This document shows positions 6,700 through 19,341 of a stretch of 64,000 nt of DNA, piece by piece. Every line of letters begins with the position of its first letter. Positions within the stretch are counted from its first letter, which is position 1. The translations under genes and the position numbers were made by a program. The notes beneath the pieces were generated by a model. That model was not told the DNA's origin and searched no databases. It saw nothing but the letters and a program-made list of their open reading frames with translations. The stretch is from Bacteroidales bacterium (GTDB lineage Bacteria > Bacteroidota > Bacteroidia > Bacteroidales > M50B96): positions 1 through 64,000 of the forward strand of contig JAIOYV010000021.1 of NCBI GenBank assembly GCA_021740905.1, written 5' to 3'.

Positions 6700-9600
6700 A
6701 TGAATAGAATAGTACTTGTTTTGACATGCCTTTTTGTTTCTGCCGTTGGCTTTGCCCAAAAGTCGGATGTATTGTTGAACCCCGATATAATACCCATTAT
6801 CTTTCATGGCGAAACACAGCCTTTAGGCAGCTATGTGGAAGATCCCAATGCGGTGAACGAACTGACCCGTACCGAGAAAATCGGGTATCATCCCAAGTCG
6901 GATTGGGTATTGAACGAAACGGTAAACCCTAATGCGTTGCCACAGGGTTGGGATCCTATTCATCAAAAAGAATATGTTAAAGGAAGCAACAAGGAGCTGG
7001 TCGAAAACTTTTCGGGCATGGGCTACACCTCTGTAAACCCTGCCGACCCTTGTGTGGATGTTGGCCCCAACCATGTGGTGCAGATGATAAATGGTGGCTC
7101 GGGCTCGTACATCAAAGTATGGAACAAAACGGGGACTTCGCTTATGAGCCAGGTCTATTTCGATAATTTTATGGGTATGCCCGGAGGGGCAGGCGACCCA
7201 ATTGTGGTTTACGACGAAATTGCTGACCGTTGGCTGTTGAGCGAGTTTTCAAACTCAGGTAATAACATGCACGTGGCCATTTCGACCACTGCCAACCCAA
7301 CTGGGACCTATTATACGTATTCCTTCAACGCACCCTATTTCCCGGATTATCCAAAATACTCTGTATGGAAAGATTCCTATATTATTACAACTAACGAAAA
7401 CACATCGGCAGTATATGCACTCAACCGTACCAACATGTTGGCAGGGACACCAGCCACTGCCCAGCGTTTTACGATGTCCAGTTTTGGGACCATCAGTTTT
7501 CAGGCAGCCACACCGGTAAGTCTAAATGGGACAACTCTTCCACCAACAGGTACACCAGCAATGGTTATGCGTATGAGAGACGATGCCTGGAGTGGTTCGG
7601 CCACCGATGCCCTCGAATTGTGGGAGTTCAACGTGAATTGGACTACCCCGTCGCTTACCAGCCTGACCTTGTCCACTGTGTTGGGGATTGCTCCTTATGA
7701 GTCGGAATTGTGCGGCTATACTTCCTTTTCGTGTATCGATCAACCGGGTAGCAGCACTAATCTCGATCCCCTTCGCGAAGTATTGATGAACCGTATCCAT
7801 TACCGGAATTTTGGCACCCACGAATCCATTGTGTGTTGCCATGTGGCCGATGTGAACGGCACCGACTGGGCCGGAATGCGTTGGTACGAATTGCGCCGCA
7901 CAGGAGGCACAAGTGGAAGTTGGACCATTTACCAACAAGGCAATTACGCCCCCGATTCGAACGACCGGTGGATGGGTGCCATTGCCATTTCAGCATCCGG
8001 GAATATTGGCCTGGCCTACAATGTGGCAGGCAGTTCCACCTATCCCTCGCTGCGATATACCGGAAGAAAATCGTGCGATCCGCTGGGCGTAATGACCGAG
8101 CCTGAAACTCTAATTGCAAGCGGATCGTCTCCGAATGCTTCGAACCGATATGGCGATTACAATGCAATGGTTGTCGATCCTTCGGATGGAGAAACTTTTT
8201 GGTTTACCGGCATGTATAACCCGGCAACGCAGTGGAGCACAAAAATAGCTTCGTTTGATTTGGGATCTTGCGCACCAATGGTTCAATTTGCCTCCAATGC
8301 ATATTCGGTAAACGAATCGGATGCTAACGTAAGCAATGGCTGCCTAGATTATTTTTTGGTTGATGTGCCCATCTCCATAGCCGAAGATCCTACACAAGCA
8401 GCCGCCATTACAATTTTTGTAGCTGGGGGAACTGCCACTCAGGGCATCGATTTTGAATTGCTCAACACCAGTTTTACCTTTGGTGGCACAACCCTGAGCG
8501 GAACTACGCAAATAAAAATCTACAATGATGCGTATGTTGAAAACACTGAAACCATAGAGCTAAACTACACACTAAACGCTAATTCGGGAAACGCGGTGGC
8601 CGGCACCATCAACCAAAGTGTTACCATAACCATTGCTGATGATGATGTGGCACCGGCTTCGATGTCGGTAACTTCGACTATTTTCTTTCATAATTTTGAA
8701 TCGGGAATGGCTCCTTTCACCACCAATAACCCTGCGGGGGCAACAGCCTGGCAGGTGGGGAACAATGCAGCCGCAGTGTCAAGCGCCTTTACTATCCCAA
8801 CTTCCAATACAACACAGTTTGCCTGGATAAACGACGATGGTTGCAACTGCAACCAGAACAATGTCGATTTGTATTTCCCGGTCATCGACCTAAGCTCATA
8901 CACCTCGGGTATTTTGACTTTCGACACTTATTTCGAGGACAACACTTATCAAAGTATAAATGAAAATGCTGATTTGCTGGTTTCGATCTCCGGCGGGGCG
9001 TACACCCTCATTGGGGCATTGGTGGCTTCTGTTATTGATGTAAGCTGGGTGACCCAATCCTTCGACATTTCTTCCTACACAGGAAATAGCAGCGTTCAGT
9101 TCAAAATAAATTACAGCGATGGCGGGGGATGGCTATATGGTTGCACTGTTGATGATGTCCTGATTACCGGGGAAGCAGCCATCGGGATACAAACTGCCGT
9201 GAATACGGTTGCCGGCCATACTGCCAATCTTGGCCCCAACGAAACCGTTCATTTCCTCGATCCTGGCACAAATAATCTTATGGTAAGCCTTACGAATACT
9301 TCCTTATGGGATTATGGCTGTGTTACTGTAAATGTAGATAGGGATGGTTCCAACCCAACGGCACTGCCCTTTACAAACAATACTTTGTCGGATTATCTTC
9401 TTTCAAAAACCTTTACAGTAACACCGTACAATCCAAACCCCAACGGTACTTACAATATCACTTTGTACTACGAAGAGGCAGAGGTAGCTGCCTGGGAAAA
9501 CATCACAGGCAACAGCCGGAACGATGCTTACATCATAAAAGTGTCCGGAAACAATAGTATTGCTGATGTTACCCCAGCCAATTATCTGACCTATTCAATC

Positions 9601-11289
9601 GAAAATTCAAGCCCCAGCATCGGAAGCTTTTTCTCCGGCGTTACTTTTACAGCCTCATTTGCCAGTGGCTTTTCGGGCTTTGGTGTGGGCTTGCCCCCGT
9701 CAACGTGCAGTGGTTTCTCAATTTCCAATGTACTGGTCACCAACCCAAGTTGTGGTTCGAACAATGGGACCATTGATATAACGGCTATAGGTGGAACGGC
9801 CCCCATTCAATATAGTATCGACAATGGGCTTACCTTTCAGGCATCGGCCATTTTTACAGGACTTGCAGCAGGATCATATTCTATTCTAGTCCAGGATGCC
9901 GCAACTTGTCAATCAACAGCATCTGAAATTTTAAACGCAAGTACAGCTGGTCCAATCATTCAATTTGGCTTCGATACGATATATACCATGCAGCCCGAAA
10001 CTGTGGTCTTGGTTCCCGGGGCTTTCGATTCGTATTTGTGGAGCACAGGCGCAACGTCGTCAGTTTTATTTATCGATGATTATGGCACCTACAGCTTAAC
10101 GGTAACACAAAACCAATGCAGCGATGTAGATTCGGTGTTAATAGCCGAACAACAGGCTATCTGGCTTAATCAGGGCTGGGGGATTTTTTCTACATACATC
10201 AATACATCCTTGCCAATTGATGACCTGTTCGCGCAGATTTTTATGGATGTGGTGATTGTAAAGGATGAAGATGGAAATGTCTATTGGCAGGCCTTTAATT
10301 TCAATAATATCGGAAACCATACGGTTGGCGAGTCGTATTTGGTAAGGATGCAAAATGGCAACTGGCTTATTGTTAAAGGCGATGCGGTGATCCCCGAACT
10401 GACACCAATAAACCTTACGCTGAATTTCAACCATCTGGGTTACCTGCGCAAAACCAATGGTGGTGTGGAAGCCATGATGAACAGTATTGTTGATAAAATA
10501 GCGATCATGAAAGATGGCGACGGCGATGTGTATTGGCCACTTTATAGCCTCAACCAGATTGGTAATATGATACCCGGCAAAGGCTATCAGATCAAACTTA
10601 CGGCTGATACGGTTTTCACTTATCCAGCCAACTCAATGGCCACCTCAAAATTGGATTTCATAAAGCCAAGTCCGGTTTATTATCAACAAACAAAAAATAC
10701 TGGACAAAACATGACCCTGGGCATACCTCTTGAAGCCTGGCAGGAAATCCCCGAATCCGGTGATGAGATTGCTGTATTCGATCTGGAAGGAAACATTGTT
10801 GGCGTAGGCATATTCACAGGTACTCATTTTGCCATCCCTGTATGGGGCAAGGATGAACTTTCTGCCAACAAAGAGGGTCTGGCCGACAATGAAAACTTTA
10901 CGCTCCAGCTTTGGCATCAATCATCAGGGAAAACAGATTTTCTTTTTGTTGAAGAATGGCTCGAAGGGGATGATACCTACAACAAGGATAAAATATCCAT
11001 AGCAGGAAAAATCAACCATGCCGTGAGCGACAGGGTTTCTATAACTTGTTTTCCAAACCCATTCAGCCACGAAACCACTATTCAATTTACGCTGCCGGAA
11101 AATGGGACTGTGAAAATTGAACTGTATAATAGCGAAGGCAAATTGTTGCAGTTGATCGGTGATGAAGAATATCGTGCCGGCTTACATTCACTGAAATTGA
11201 AGATGGAATCTTATTCCCCTGGATCTTATTTTATACGGCTTGTGGCCAATGGTGAAACAGTGAACCAGGCGGTGCAAGTTGTGAGGTAG
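6700..11289 (+). CDS. Large multidomain T9SS-secreted surface protein
   Basis: 1529 aa. A Sec signal peptide covers residues 1-19 (ends VGFAQ). Residues of about 100-520 form a beta-rich, probably propeller-like region with no signature I recognise. A Calx-beta-like domain follows (about 535-650, NESDAN and IADDD), then a MAM/choice-of-anchor-J-like domain (about 660-830), a SprB-type repeat (about 1000-1080, SCGSNNGTIDITAIGGTAPI) and an Ig-like segment (YLWSTGAT). Two tandem copies of a roughly 75-aa module (GWGIFSTYI; KDGDGDVYWPLYSLNQIGNM) precede a C-terminal T9SS type A sorting domain (FPNPFSHETTIQF). Likely exported by Sec and then T9SS and anchored at the cell surface; the role is probably adhesive or enzymatic but not deducible. 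Standalone gene. Confidence 0.85.
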   Translation: MNRIVLVLTCLFVSAVGFAQKSDVLLNPDIIPIIFHGETQPLGSYVEDPNAVNELTRTEKIGYHPKSDWVLNETVNPNALPQGWDPIHQKEYVKGSNKELVENFSGMGYTSVNPADPCVDVGPNHVVQMINGGSGSYIKVWNKTGTSLMSQVYFDNFMGMPGGAGDPIVVYDEIADRWLLSEFSNSGNNMHVAISTTANPTGTYYTYSFNAPYFPDYPKYSVWKDSYIITTNENTSAVYALNRTNMLAGTPATAQRFTMSSFGTISFQAATPVSLNGTTLPPTGTPAMVMRMRDDAWSGSATDALELWEFNVNWTTPSLTSLTLSTVLGIAPYESELCGYTSFSCIDQPGSSTNLDPLREVLMNRIHYRNFGTHESIVCCHVADVNGTDWAGMRWYELRRTGGTSGSWTIYQQGNYAPDSNDRWMGAIAISASGNIGLAYNVAGSSTYPSLRYTGRKSCDPLGVMTEPETLIASGSSPNASNRYGDYNAMVVDPSDGETFWFTGMYNPATQWSTKIASFDLGSCAPMVQFASNAYSVNESDANVSNGCLDYFLVDVPISIAEDPTQAAAITIFVAGGTATQGIDFELLNTSFTFGGTTLSGTTQIKIYNDAYVENTETIELNYTLNANSGNAVAGTINQSVTITIADDDVAPASMSVTSTIFFHNFESGMAPFTTNNPAGATAWQVGNNAAAVSSAFTIPTSNTTQFAWINDDGCNCNQNNVDLYFPVIDLSSYTSGILTFDTYFEDNTYQSINENADLLVSISGGAYTLIGALVASVIDVSWVTQSFDISSYTGNSSVQFKINYSDGGGWLYGCTVDDVLITGEAAIGIQTAVNTVAGHTANLGPNETVHFLDPGTNNLMVSLTNTSLWDYGCVTVNVDRDGSNPTALPFTNNTLSDYLLSKTFTVTPYNPNPNGTYNITLYYEEAEVAAWENITGNSRNDAYIIKVSGNNSIADVTPANYLTYSIENSSPSIGSFFSGVTFTASFASGFSGFGVGLPPSTCSGFSISNVLVTNPSCGSNNGTIDITAIGGTAPIQYSIDNGLTFQASAIFTGLAAGSYSILVQDAATCQSTASEILNASTAGPIIQFGFDTIYTMQPETVVLVPGAFDSYLWSTGATSSVLFIDDYGTYSLTVTQNQCSDVDSVLIAEQQAIWLNQGWGIFSTYINTSLPIDDLFAQIFMDVVIVKDEDGNVYWQAFNFNNIGNHTVGESYLVRMQNGNWLIVKGDAVIPELTPINLTLNFNHLGYLRKTNGGVEAMMNSIVDKIAIMKDGDGDVYWPLYSLNQIGNMIPGKGYQIKLTADTVFTYPANSMATSKLDFIKPSPVYYQQTKNTGQNMTLGIPLEAWQEIPESGDEIAVFDLEGNIVGVGIFTGTHFAIPVWGKDELSANKEGLADNENFTLQLWHQSSGKTDFLFVEEWLEGDDTYNKDKISIAGKINHAVSDRVSITCFPNPFSHETTIQFTLPENGTVKIELYNSEGKLLQLIGDEEYRAGLHSLKLKMESYSPGSYFIRLVANGETVNQAVQVVR

Positions 11290-11342
11290 GGCGGTCTGCA
11301 GTCTTCAGTTGGCAGCCATTAATATTCAGGACTCTTCAATAA

Positions 11343-12731
11343 TCATTCTAATAAACGAATGTACGGTTCGTCACAAAGCCGGAAATACTTTTGGTTCAAT
11401 AAGGCCTGGTCCCATTTCGACCAGAAGGGGGCATACAAAAAAAGATCCTTTCTTTCGGTTAGGGTAGCATCGTTTTTTGTATCAACAAATAGGGTCTTAG
11501 ACTTGTCCGGATTATCGAAACTGGAAAGAATAATGGTTTCACAGGAAAGTGCCCAATCGGGGCCAATATCCAAACTCCGAACATCATCTTCTGAAATCAG
11601 TCCTTTGCACTTTCCCTGTTGATCGAGCTGATGGACCAACTCTATAATTTTTTGTTGACGGATGGTGAATTTTTTCGAGGTCCAAATAATTAAAGCGTAG
11701 TTGCCCAATACCAGTAGGGAAAGCAGAATAAAAACATTTTGTTGGTGTCGTTTTACCAGTTCCCCAATCTCGATTAGGACGGGTAAAAAAACAATGAAGC
11801 TCAGGGGCATAAAACTCTTTTCGAGCATTGCCTCTGAGTCTGGTTGATAATACACAAGGATTGAAATGAGGACAAAGCCGACACTAAATGAATTTATCAG
11901 TGCAAGTTGCCACCACTTTTTCTTTATGATAAACCAAATATTTGTGGCAATGAGCGCAAACAAGGTTGGCAAATAAAGGTTCCAAAGTTTGCTGGTAAAC
12001 CACTTAAAAGTATATAAAGAACCTAACTCGCCAAGATTTTTATTGAATAAGGTAAGGTTTTGAAATAAATGTCCTTCATAATCTCCGGTTTTTGTAACAA
12101 GGGTTTTAATCGAATAAATAAACAGGGTAAATGCCAGCAAAATATAAATCCGGTAGTCCTTTGTGAGCTTATGGTAAACGAGTGACAATGCCAAAATAAA
12201 CAGGATAAGAAAAACGGTAACCGGGTGAGCAAAATAGCATATCGTAATGAGCAGGGCCGACACCAAAAGATAAAGAACCGGATGTACATTTTGCAGTGTA
12301 AAACGCCGGCCAAATATCCAGCTATAAAAAAGGGCACAGTATACCAAAGCCAGATGGGTTTCGGTTGATGGATGAAAAAAAGTATGGCGCGCCGACAGGG
12401 TTGCAACAAGTAGGATTAATATTCCGGCATATTTAACACGCAAGAAAAATTCGGAAATCAGAAACAAAATAAAAAAGCTCAATACGAAGGCGAAGGAGTA
12501 GGCCATTGTCACCCATCGCAACGAGAGCCCAAGCTTAACGAATAAAAAAGGCAGGAAATCGGGAAGTGCTGAAGTATATCGATTTGCCTCTACATTTATC
12601 CTTTCAAAATTAACAATCTTGAACAACTGGGCGGCTGAATCGACATAAAGTACCCGCTCCTTAAAAAACCAGATCGACAGGATCGCCACAATCAGAAAAA
12701 GCAAAAAAGTGATACTTTTCCTAAGGTTCAT
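11343..12731 (-). CDS. Multi-pass membrane protein, glycosyltransferase-like
   Basis: 462 aa with about ten hydrophobic segments spread over residues 5-360 and a soluble C-terminal domain (about 370-462). The layout of a short N-terminal anchor, a first loop (YVDSAAQLF), many helices and a C-terminal periplasmic domain is like integral-membrane GT-C glycosyltransferases or their relatives. I do not see a definite catalytic motif, so the function stays open. Four bases downstream of the 111-aa membrane protein on the same strand, so the two are probably one transcription unit. Confidence 0.65.
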   Translation of the reverse strand: MNLRKSITFLLFLIVAILSIWFFKERVLYVDSAAQLFKIVNFERINVEANRYTSALPDFLPFLFVKLGLSLRWVTMAYSFAFVLSFFILFLISEFFLRVKYAGILILLVATLSARHTFFHPSTETHLALVYCALFYSWIFGRRFTLQNVHPVLYLLVSALLITICYFAHPVTVFLILFILALSLVYHKLTKDYRIYILLAFTLFIYSIKTLVTKTGDYEGHLFQNLTLFNKNLGELGSLYTFKWFTSKLWNLYLPTLFALIATNIWFIIKKKWWQLALINSFSVGFVLISILVYYQPDSEAMLEKSFMPLSFIVFLPVLIEIGELVKRHQQNVFILLSLLVLGNYALIIWTSKKFTIRQQKIIELVHQLDQQGKCKGLISEDDVRSLDIGPDWALSCETIILSSFDNPDKSKTLFVDTKNDATLTERKDLFLYAPFWSKWDQALLNQKYFRLCDEPYIRLLE

Positions 12732-12735
12732 AGGC

Positions 12736-13071
12736 CTAAATTACTTTCAATAAAAAACTTCCGAACAACACAGCCAGCACAATCCCAATATAAAAAGCCA
12801 GCGACTGGATTGCCAAAAACAGTTTGCATAATGTCGGACTGCTGTTTTCCAAAAGCACCAGAGACTGTACAATAAGCCCTATCAGGATGGCTATACCAAA
12901 GGCAATCCAGCTCCAAGCCAGATAATTGCTAATGCAAACACAAAGGCTGCGCAACTCTTGAAATTGCAGCACCACAATAAAAAGGCTTAACAGGATAAAA
13001 AGGGTGGAAAGGATGGTTTGCAATTTGATCACATCAAAGGCAAGTTTCATTTGGCTGAATTTCTTTTCCAT
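12736..13071 (-). CDS. Small hypothetical membrane protein
   Basis: 111 aa with three hydrophobic segments (about residues 18-38, 48-70 and 85-108) and a short basic N-terminus (MEKKFSQMK). No known motif. First gene of a two-gene unit with the larger membrane protein at 11343-12731. Four Cys residues lie in or near the membrane segments. Function unknown. Confidence 0.65.
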   Translation of the reverse strand: MEKKFSQMKLAFDVIKLQTILSTLFILLSLFIVVLQFQELRSLCVCISNYLAWSWIAFGIAILIGLIVQSLVLLENSSPTLCKLFLAIQSLAFYIGIVLAVLFGSFLLKVI

Positions 13072-13142
13072 ATTCTAAATGATAATTTATGATTGACAAT
13101 TGATTAATTCAGTGTTTAATTTCTTTTCCAAAGCTTCATAAA

Positions 13143-13186
13143 AAACAAAAAGCTAAAGTAAACATTATTACTTTAGCTTTTTGTTT
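13143..13186. terminator. Bidirectional terminator after gyrB
   Basis: A perfect inverted repeat, ACAAAAAGCTAAAGTAA paired with TTACTTTAGCTTTTTGT, with a six-base loop and flanked by A runs on one side and T-rich sequence on the other. It lies about 110 bases past the gyrB stop on the minus strand and upstream of the membrane-protein unit. Confidence 0.8.
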
Positions 13187-13293
13187 GCGTTTTTAAAATT
13201 TTCTAATCAGGTGAATTCTCCATTGCAATAAGGCTCATCCGCTTCCCAATCCCCTATTTTCCCAATTCCGTAATTCTCAATTTACTCACACGC

Positions 13294-15747
<2,454 letters not shown>

Positions 15748-16095
15748 TTATTTATCAGACCAAACAGCAAGTTCGTTTCCAGCCGGATCGATAAAATGAA
15801 ACCTGTGCCCACCTGGAAAGGCAAAAATGTCTTTTGAGATTTCACAGCCGGCATCAACAATTACATCTTTTATATAGTCGAGTTTTTGATGATACACGAC
15901 AATGAGTGCCCCGTTCACAATGTCATAGTCTGTTCTTTCAAATCCCCCTTCCAGTCCACTTTCTGAAAATGCGATATAATCGGGGCCATAATCGGTAAAT
16001 ATCCATCCAAAAGCTTGATTGTAAAACTCCTTTGTTTTTTCAAGGTCTTGGGCTTTGAATTCAACATAGTTGATATGGTTGTTTTTCGTGTTCAT
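15748..16095 (-). CDS. VOC-superfamily (glyoxalase-like) protein
   Basis: 115 aa with the two-module vicinal oxygen chelate fold. Module one contains INYVEFKAQDLEKTKEFYNQ and AFGWIFTDYGPDYIAF; module two ends with FPGGHRFHFIDPAGNELAVW. The C-terminal FxDPxGNxxAxW block is the common glyoxalase/bleomycin-resistance signature, with the last metal ligand normally Glu (here GNELAVW). VOC proteins of this length act as dimers in metal-dependent isomerisation or ring-cleavage reactions, or simply bind drugs; the substrate cannot be inferred. Isolated gene. Confidence 0.85.
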   Translation of the reverse strand: MNTKNNHINYVEFKAQDLEKTKEFYNQAFGWIFTDYGPDYIAFSESGLEGGFERTDYDIVNGALIVVYHQKLDYIKDVIVDAGCEISKDIFAFPGGHRFHFIDPAGNELAVWSDK

Positions 16096-16274
16096 GATTC
16101 TTATTTATTTGGTCAGTCCCAAAACTCTTATTTTAGGGCAAAATCCCGCGAACTCTTTGGTATTCAATAACCCCATCCGACAACTTGCGGACGGGGCTGT
16201 TGATGTTGTTCTAAATAAGGACTTTAGCCAATTTTACAGTCGGAAGTGTAAATTTTGTTTGTCCTTTCCTCGAA

Positions 16275-16772
16275 TTACAAAGCTGCCAATGCTGCTTCGT
16301 AATTTGGCTCATCAACAATTTCGGGTACCTGTTGGGTGTATATAACCGTACCTTCTTCGTTGAGTATCACTACCGCCCTGGACTCTAAGCCCGCAAGAGG
16401 GCCATCCAGAATTTCAACACCATAGTCTTTTCCAAATTGCCCTGTGCGGAAATCGGAAAGATTGTGAACATCTTTTAATCCTTCTGCCCCACAAAAGCGG
16501 GCCTGTGCAAAAGGAAGGTCTTTTGAAATACAAAGTACAACTGTGTTTTTCAGCTTCGATGCTTCAGCGTTGAAACGCCGAACCGAAGCAGCACAGGTGC
16601 CGGTATCGAGACTCGGGAAAATGTTGAGTACCACTTTTTGCCCTTTATAATCGGACAATGACTTAGTCGACAAATCGTCTTTTACCAGCGAAAATGCAGG
16701 TGCCCTGGTTCCCTTTTTTGGTAAATTACCAATAGTGTTTATTGGATTTCCTTTCAATGTTATTTGTGCCAT
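16275..16772 (-). CDS. tpx: Thiol peroxidase
   Basis: 165 aa from the ATG at 16772 (MAQITLKGNPINTIGNLPKK). The track's start at 16883 adds an unrelated hydrophobic leader and lies upstream of the promoter element, so it is rejected. Thioredoxin-dependent atypical 2-Cys peroxiredoxin that reduces H2O2 and alkyl hydroperoxides in the cytoplasm. The peroxidatic Cys is in SLDTGTCAASVRRFN and the resolving Cys in FAQARFCGAEG; the Tpx-typical DLPFA motif is present. Monocistronic. Confidence 0.96.
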   Translation of the reverse strand: MAQITLKGNPINTIGNLPKKGTRAPAFSLVKDDLSTKSLSDYKGQKVVLNIFPSLDTGTCAASVRRFNAEASKLKNTVVLCISKDLPFAQARFCGAEGLKDVHNLSDFRTGQFGKDYGVEILDGPLAGLESRAVVILNEEGTVIYTQQVPEIVDEPNYEAALAAL

Positions 16773-16797
16773 ATCGATTTTTTTTAATATGAGGTAG

Positions 16798-16805
16798 CAA
16801 AGATA
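16798..16805 (-). promoter_or_regulatory. -7 promoter element of tpx
   Basis: CAAAGATA reads TATCTTTG on the minus strand, an exact TAnnTTTG match 26 bases before the preferred tpx ATG. It argues against the longer start in the ORF track. Confidence 0.55.
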
Positions 16806-16936
16806 ATTGAATTGGAACAATCCATACATTTCCAGTAGTAGCAAATCGTGCAGTTTGAGGTTGGTTAACAATAATGAATTCACATTTCATTAACACCTTT
16901 TACATTTCATTATAAATGTGTAGTCGGCAGAAGGTT

Positions 16937-16944
16937 TATATTTG
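16937..16944 (+). promoter_or_regulatory. -7 promoter element of the TonB-C-like lipoprotein gene
   Basis: TATATTTG, exact TAnnTTTG match, 25 bases before the ATG at 16970. Confidence 0.5.
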
Positions 16945-16969
16945 CCTTTTATTAATTTAATTAATTTGT

Positions 16970-17794
16970 ATGTCAAAGAGAACAATCATATTAGGTACTG
17001 TATTTTTTATAATCGTGTTTGCAGCTAATGGGTGTATGAAAAAACAACAGGATATGAATGCAAATGATCTGATACCAAAAACTGTATCAGACAAGCAAAC
17101 CTATAGTGGCAGCGAATATTTGGGTGATGGGTTTTTAGATAAAAACCCTCCGCCTGTTGATCAGGAACTGGTGTACCTAGTTCGAGGAAAATATGATCGT
17201 TCTATTACACAGGAAAGACTAAAGAAGTCGAATTCGATTCATGATATTATTTCAGATTATCCCGGCACCATGATTACTGATTATACCTCAGTTGAAGTTT
17301 TAGTCTCAAGTAAGGGCAAGACAATAAAGGCGCTAAGTCCTTCCCATGTTTTGAGTCAGGAACAAAAGGACTTATTTGCATCAGCCGGCCTGGCTACAGA
17401 ACTTGAAATAAACGTTAACTATAAAAATATAAACGCTGCTACTGATGCTGTTGACAACAGGCAAATGAGGATATCTATGACAGTGGTCCCAGAGATAGAG
17501 GCAGAATACATAGGCGGTTATGATAAAATGATAGCCTGGTTAACAGAAAACGGCAATGATGATATTTCTGCAAGAAATCGTGAACTGCTCCAGCAAACAT
17601 CGGTATTCTTTACCATAAACAAAGATGGTAAAGTGAGCAATGTAAATTTGAGTAAGACTACCGGAGTTGCTGAGATTGACAAATCTCTAGTTGAATTGAT
17701 CCTGAATATGCCAAAATGGAAACCGGCTGAAAATCCAAATGGTTCGTTCGTTGAACAAGAATTTGAGTTTATAGTGGGGCAGGTCGGGTGTTAG
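16970..17794 (+). CDS. Lipoprotein with TonB C-terminal-like domain
   Basis: 274 aa. A lipoprotein signal peptide (hydrophobic residues 5-20, lipobox FAANGC with Cys22) is followed by a polar linker, a middle region of unknown fold and, from about residue 205, a segment like the TonB C-terminal domain: [20 protein letters not shown], then [21 protein letters not shown] and QEFEFIVG. Bacteroidota use such domains in many envelope proteins besides energy-transducing TonB, and this one has no N-terminal TonB anchor or Pro-rich region. Probably a periplasm-facing lipoprotein of unknown role. Its stop overlaps the stop end of the convergent pth gene by four bases. Confidence 0.75.
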   Translation: MSKRTIILGTVFFIIVFAANGCMKKQQDMNANDLIPKTVSDKQTYSGSEYLGDGFLDKNPPPVDQELVYLVRGKYDRSITQERLKKSNSIHDIISDYPGTMITDYTSVEVLVSSKGKTIKALSPSHVLSQEQKDLFASAGLATELEINVNYKNINAATDAVDNRQMRISMTVVPEIEAEYIGGYDKMIAWLTENGNDDISARNRELLQQTSVFFTINKDGKVSNVNLSKTTGVAEIDKSLVELILNMPKWKPAENPNGSFVEQEFEFIVGQVGC

Positions 17795-18354
17795 GTATTA
17801 TTGAACAGGTTCATGGTGCGCTGGAGGCCAATGCCTGCAAAATATTTTATTATTTCAACAGCCCGGTCGGTCCTTTCGGGCAGGCTCTTGCTTTCTTCTT
17901 TTGTCCAGGTGCCTAGCACATAATCCACCTGCTGGCCCTGGTGGAATTCGTCGCCTATCCCAAAGCGGAGACGGGCATAATTGGCTGTTCCCAAAATTTG
18001 GTTGATGTTTTTCAATCCGTTGTGCCCACCATCGCTTCCTTTGGCTTTAAGACGAAGAGTGCCAAAAGGCAGTGCCAGATCATCGAGTACGATCAACACA
18101 TTTTCAAGGGGGATGTTTTCATTTTGCATCCAATAGTTTACAGCCTTCCCGCTAAGGTTAACATAAGTGCTTGGCTTTATAAGGATTAATTGCCTGCCTT
18201 TGTGTTTTGCAAGGCCATGCCAGCCATATCGTTTGGAGCTAAAAGAGATATTGGACGCCTCGGCAAAGGCATCCAATATCGTAAATCCTATATTATGTCT
18301 GGTGTTGTGGTATTCGGGGCCAATGTTGCCCAACCCAACTATCAGATATTTCAC
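17791..18354 (-). CDS. pth: Peptidyl-tRNA hydrolase
   Basis: 187 aa. Releases tRNA from peptidyl-tRNAs that drop off the ribosome. Signature motifs are present: [20 protein letters not shown] holds the substrate-contacting Asn and the catalytic His in the NTRHN motif; [13 protein letters not shown] and [10 protein letters not shown] follow, then [12 protein letters not shown]. Follows rplY by 48 bases on the same strand, a common pairing in bacteria, so the two are probably cotranscribed. Confidence 0.97.
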   Translation of the reverse strand: MKYLIVGLGNIGPEYHNTRHNIGFTILDAFAEASNISFSSKRYGWHGLAKHKGRQLILIKPSTYVNLSGKAVNYWMQNENIPLENVLIVLDDLALPFGTLRLKAKGSDGGHNGLKNINQILGTANYARLRFGIGDEFHQGQQVDYVLGTWTKEESKSLPERTDRAVEIIKYFAGIGLQRTMNLFNNT

Positions 18355-18402
18355 AAGGTTTCTTTTTAAAGGCCAGTTGGCCCAATTTTAAATTATTGAA
18401 GG

Positions 18403-19035
18403 CTATTCATTGGTTTCTTCTGCACCTTCAGCTGCACCTCCAGCCTCACCATCACCTTCTTCACCTTCACCATCACCAGAAATTGATTTCGCTGCCCGTG
18501 TTACTTTAACAGACACAACTACTGAATTCTTAGGATCAAGTAATTCGATATTTTCAAATTTTAAGTTACCCACCTTGATTGTTTTGCCTAAAGTAAGCTT
18601 GGTCACATTTACGAGCAACTCATCGGGTAAATCTTTCGGTAAAGCTTTAACTTTCAAACGACGGTGTTCCAAAGTTAATTTACCCCCTTGTTTTACACCT
18701 TCCGACAGTCCTTCTACTTTAATCGGGATGCTTATGATTACAGGGGTTCCTGCAAAAATTTCCATAAAGTCGATGTGAAGTACTTTATCGGAAACCGGGT
18801 GAAATTGGATCTCTTTAACGATGGCCCTGTGCGAATCCCCATCGATATCCAAATCGACTAAAAAAACATGCGGTGTGTAAATCAAATGCCTGAAATCGTT
18901 TATGGGTGCCGAAAAATGGATATTTTCTTTACCACCATACAATTCACAAGGGATATGCCCTTCTTTTCGGAGCATCTTTGTGTTGACTTTCCCTACATTC
19001 TCTCTTTTCTTTCCACTAATTGATAATGCTTTCAT
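18403..19035 (-). CDS. rplY: 50S ribosomal protein L25, general stress (CTC/TL5) form
   Basis: 210 aa. The N-terminal 5S-rRNA-binding domain (residues 1-90; KMLRKEGHIPCELYGGKEN) is followed by the CTC beta-domain (about 95-185) and a low-complexity acidic tail rich in Gly, Glu and Ala (EGEEGDGEAGGAAEGAEE). This two-domain form is normal outside enterobacteria. First gene of the rplY-pth pair, with a well-formed promoter upstream. Confidence 0.96.
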   Translation of the reverse strand: MKALSISGKKRENVGKVNTKMLRKEGHIPCELYGGKENIHFSAPINDFRHLIYTPHVFLVDLDIDGDSHRAIVKEIQFHPVSDKVLHIDFMEIFAGTPVIISIPIKVEGLSEGVKQGGKLTLEHRRLKVKALPKDLPDELLVNVTKLTLGKTIKVGNLKFENIELLDPKNSVVVSVKVTRAAKSISGDGEGEEGDGEAGGAAEGAEETNE

Positions 19036-19120
19036 TTACGTAATATTATGTGCTACTTGAAATTAGGTGTACAAAACACAGAATCCCCCATCACACGTTA
19101 AACAAAAAATTTTGCGGCTG

Positions 19121-19150
19121 CAAATATAGAAATAGAAGCCAGATAATCAA
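19121..19150 (-). promoter_or_regulatory. Promoter of rplY-pth
   Basis: On the minus strand TTG (from 19150-19148) is followed after 19 bases by TATATTTG (19128-19121). Both the spacing and the sequence fit the Bacteroidota sigma-A promoter (TTTG, about 19 bases, TAnnTTTG). The start codon is 86 bases further. One of the clearest promoters in the window. Confidence 0.65.
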
Positions 19151-19341
19151 CAGTGAATAGGGCACTTTGCTGAAACTTTTCGGAAAGGAAATAGTTGTGG
19201 TTAAATAAAGGTAATCAGTGTGTAATTAAGTAATTGAGAAATTGAGGAACTGAATGGACTCCATCACTCCATTATTGAAGGCTTATGATTAAGGAATTCG
19301 CCAGCAATTGATGTGTCTGTTAGAAGCACTAGGCTGACCCC

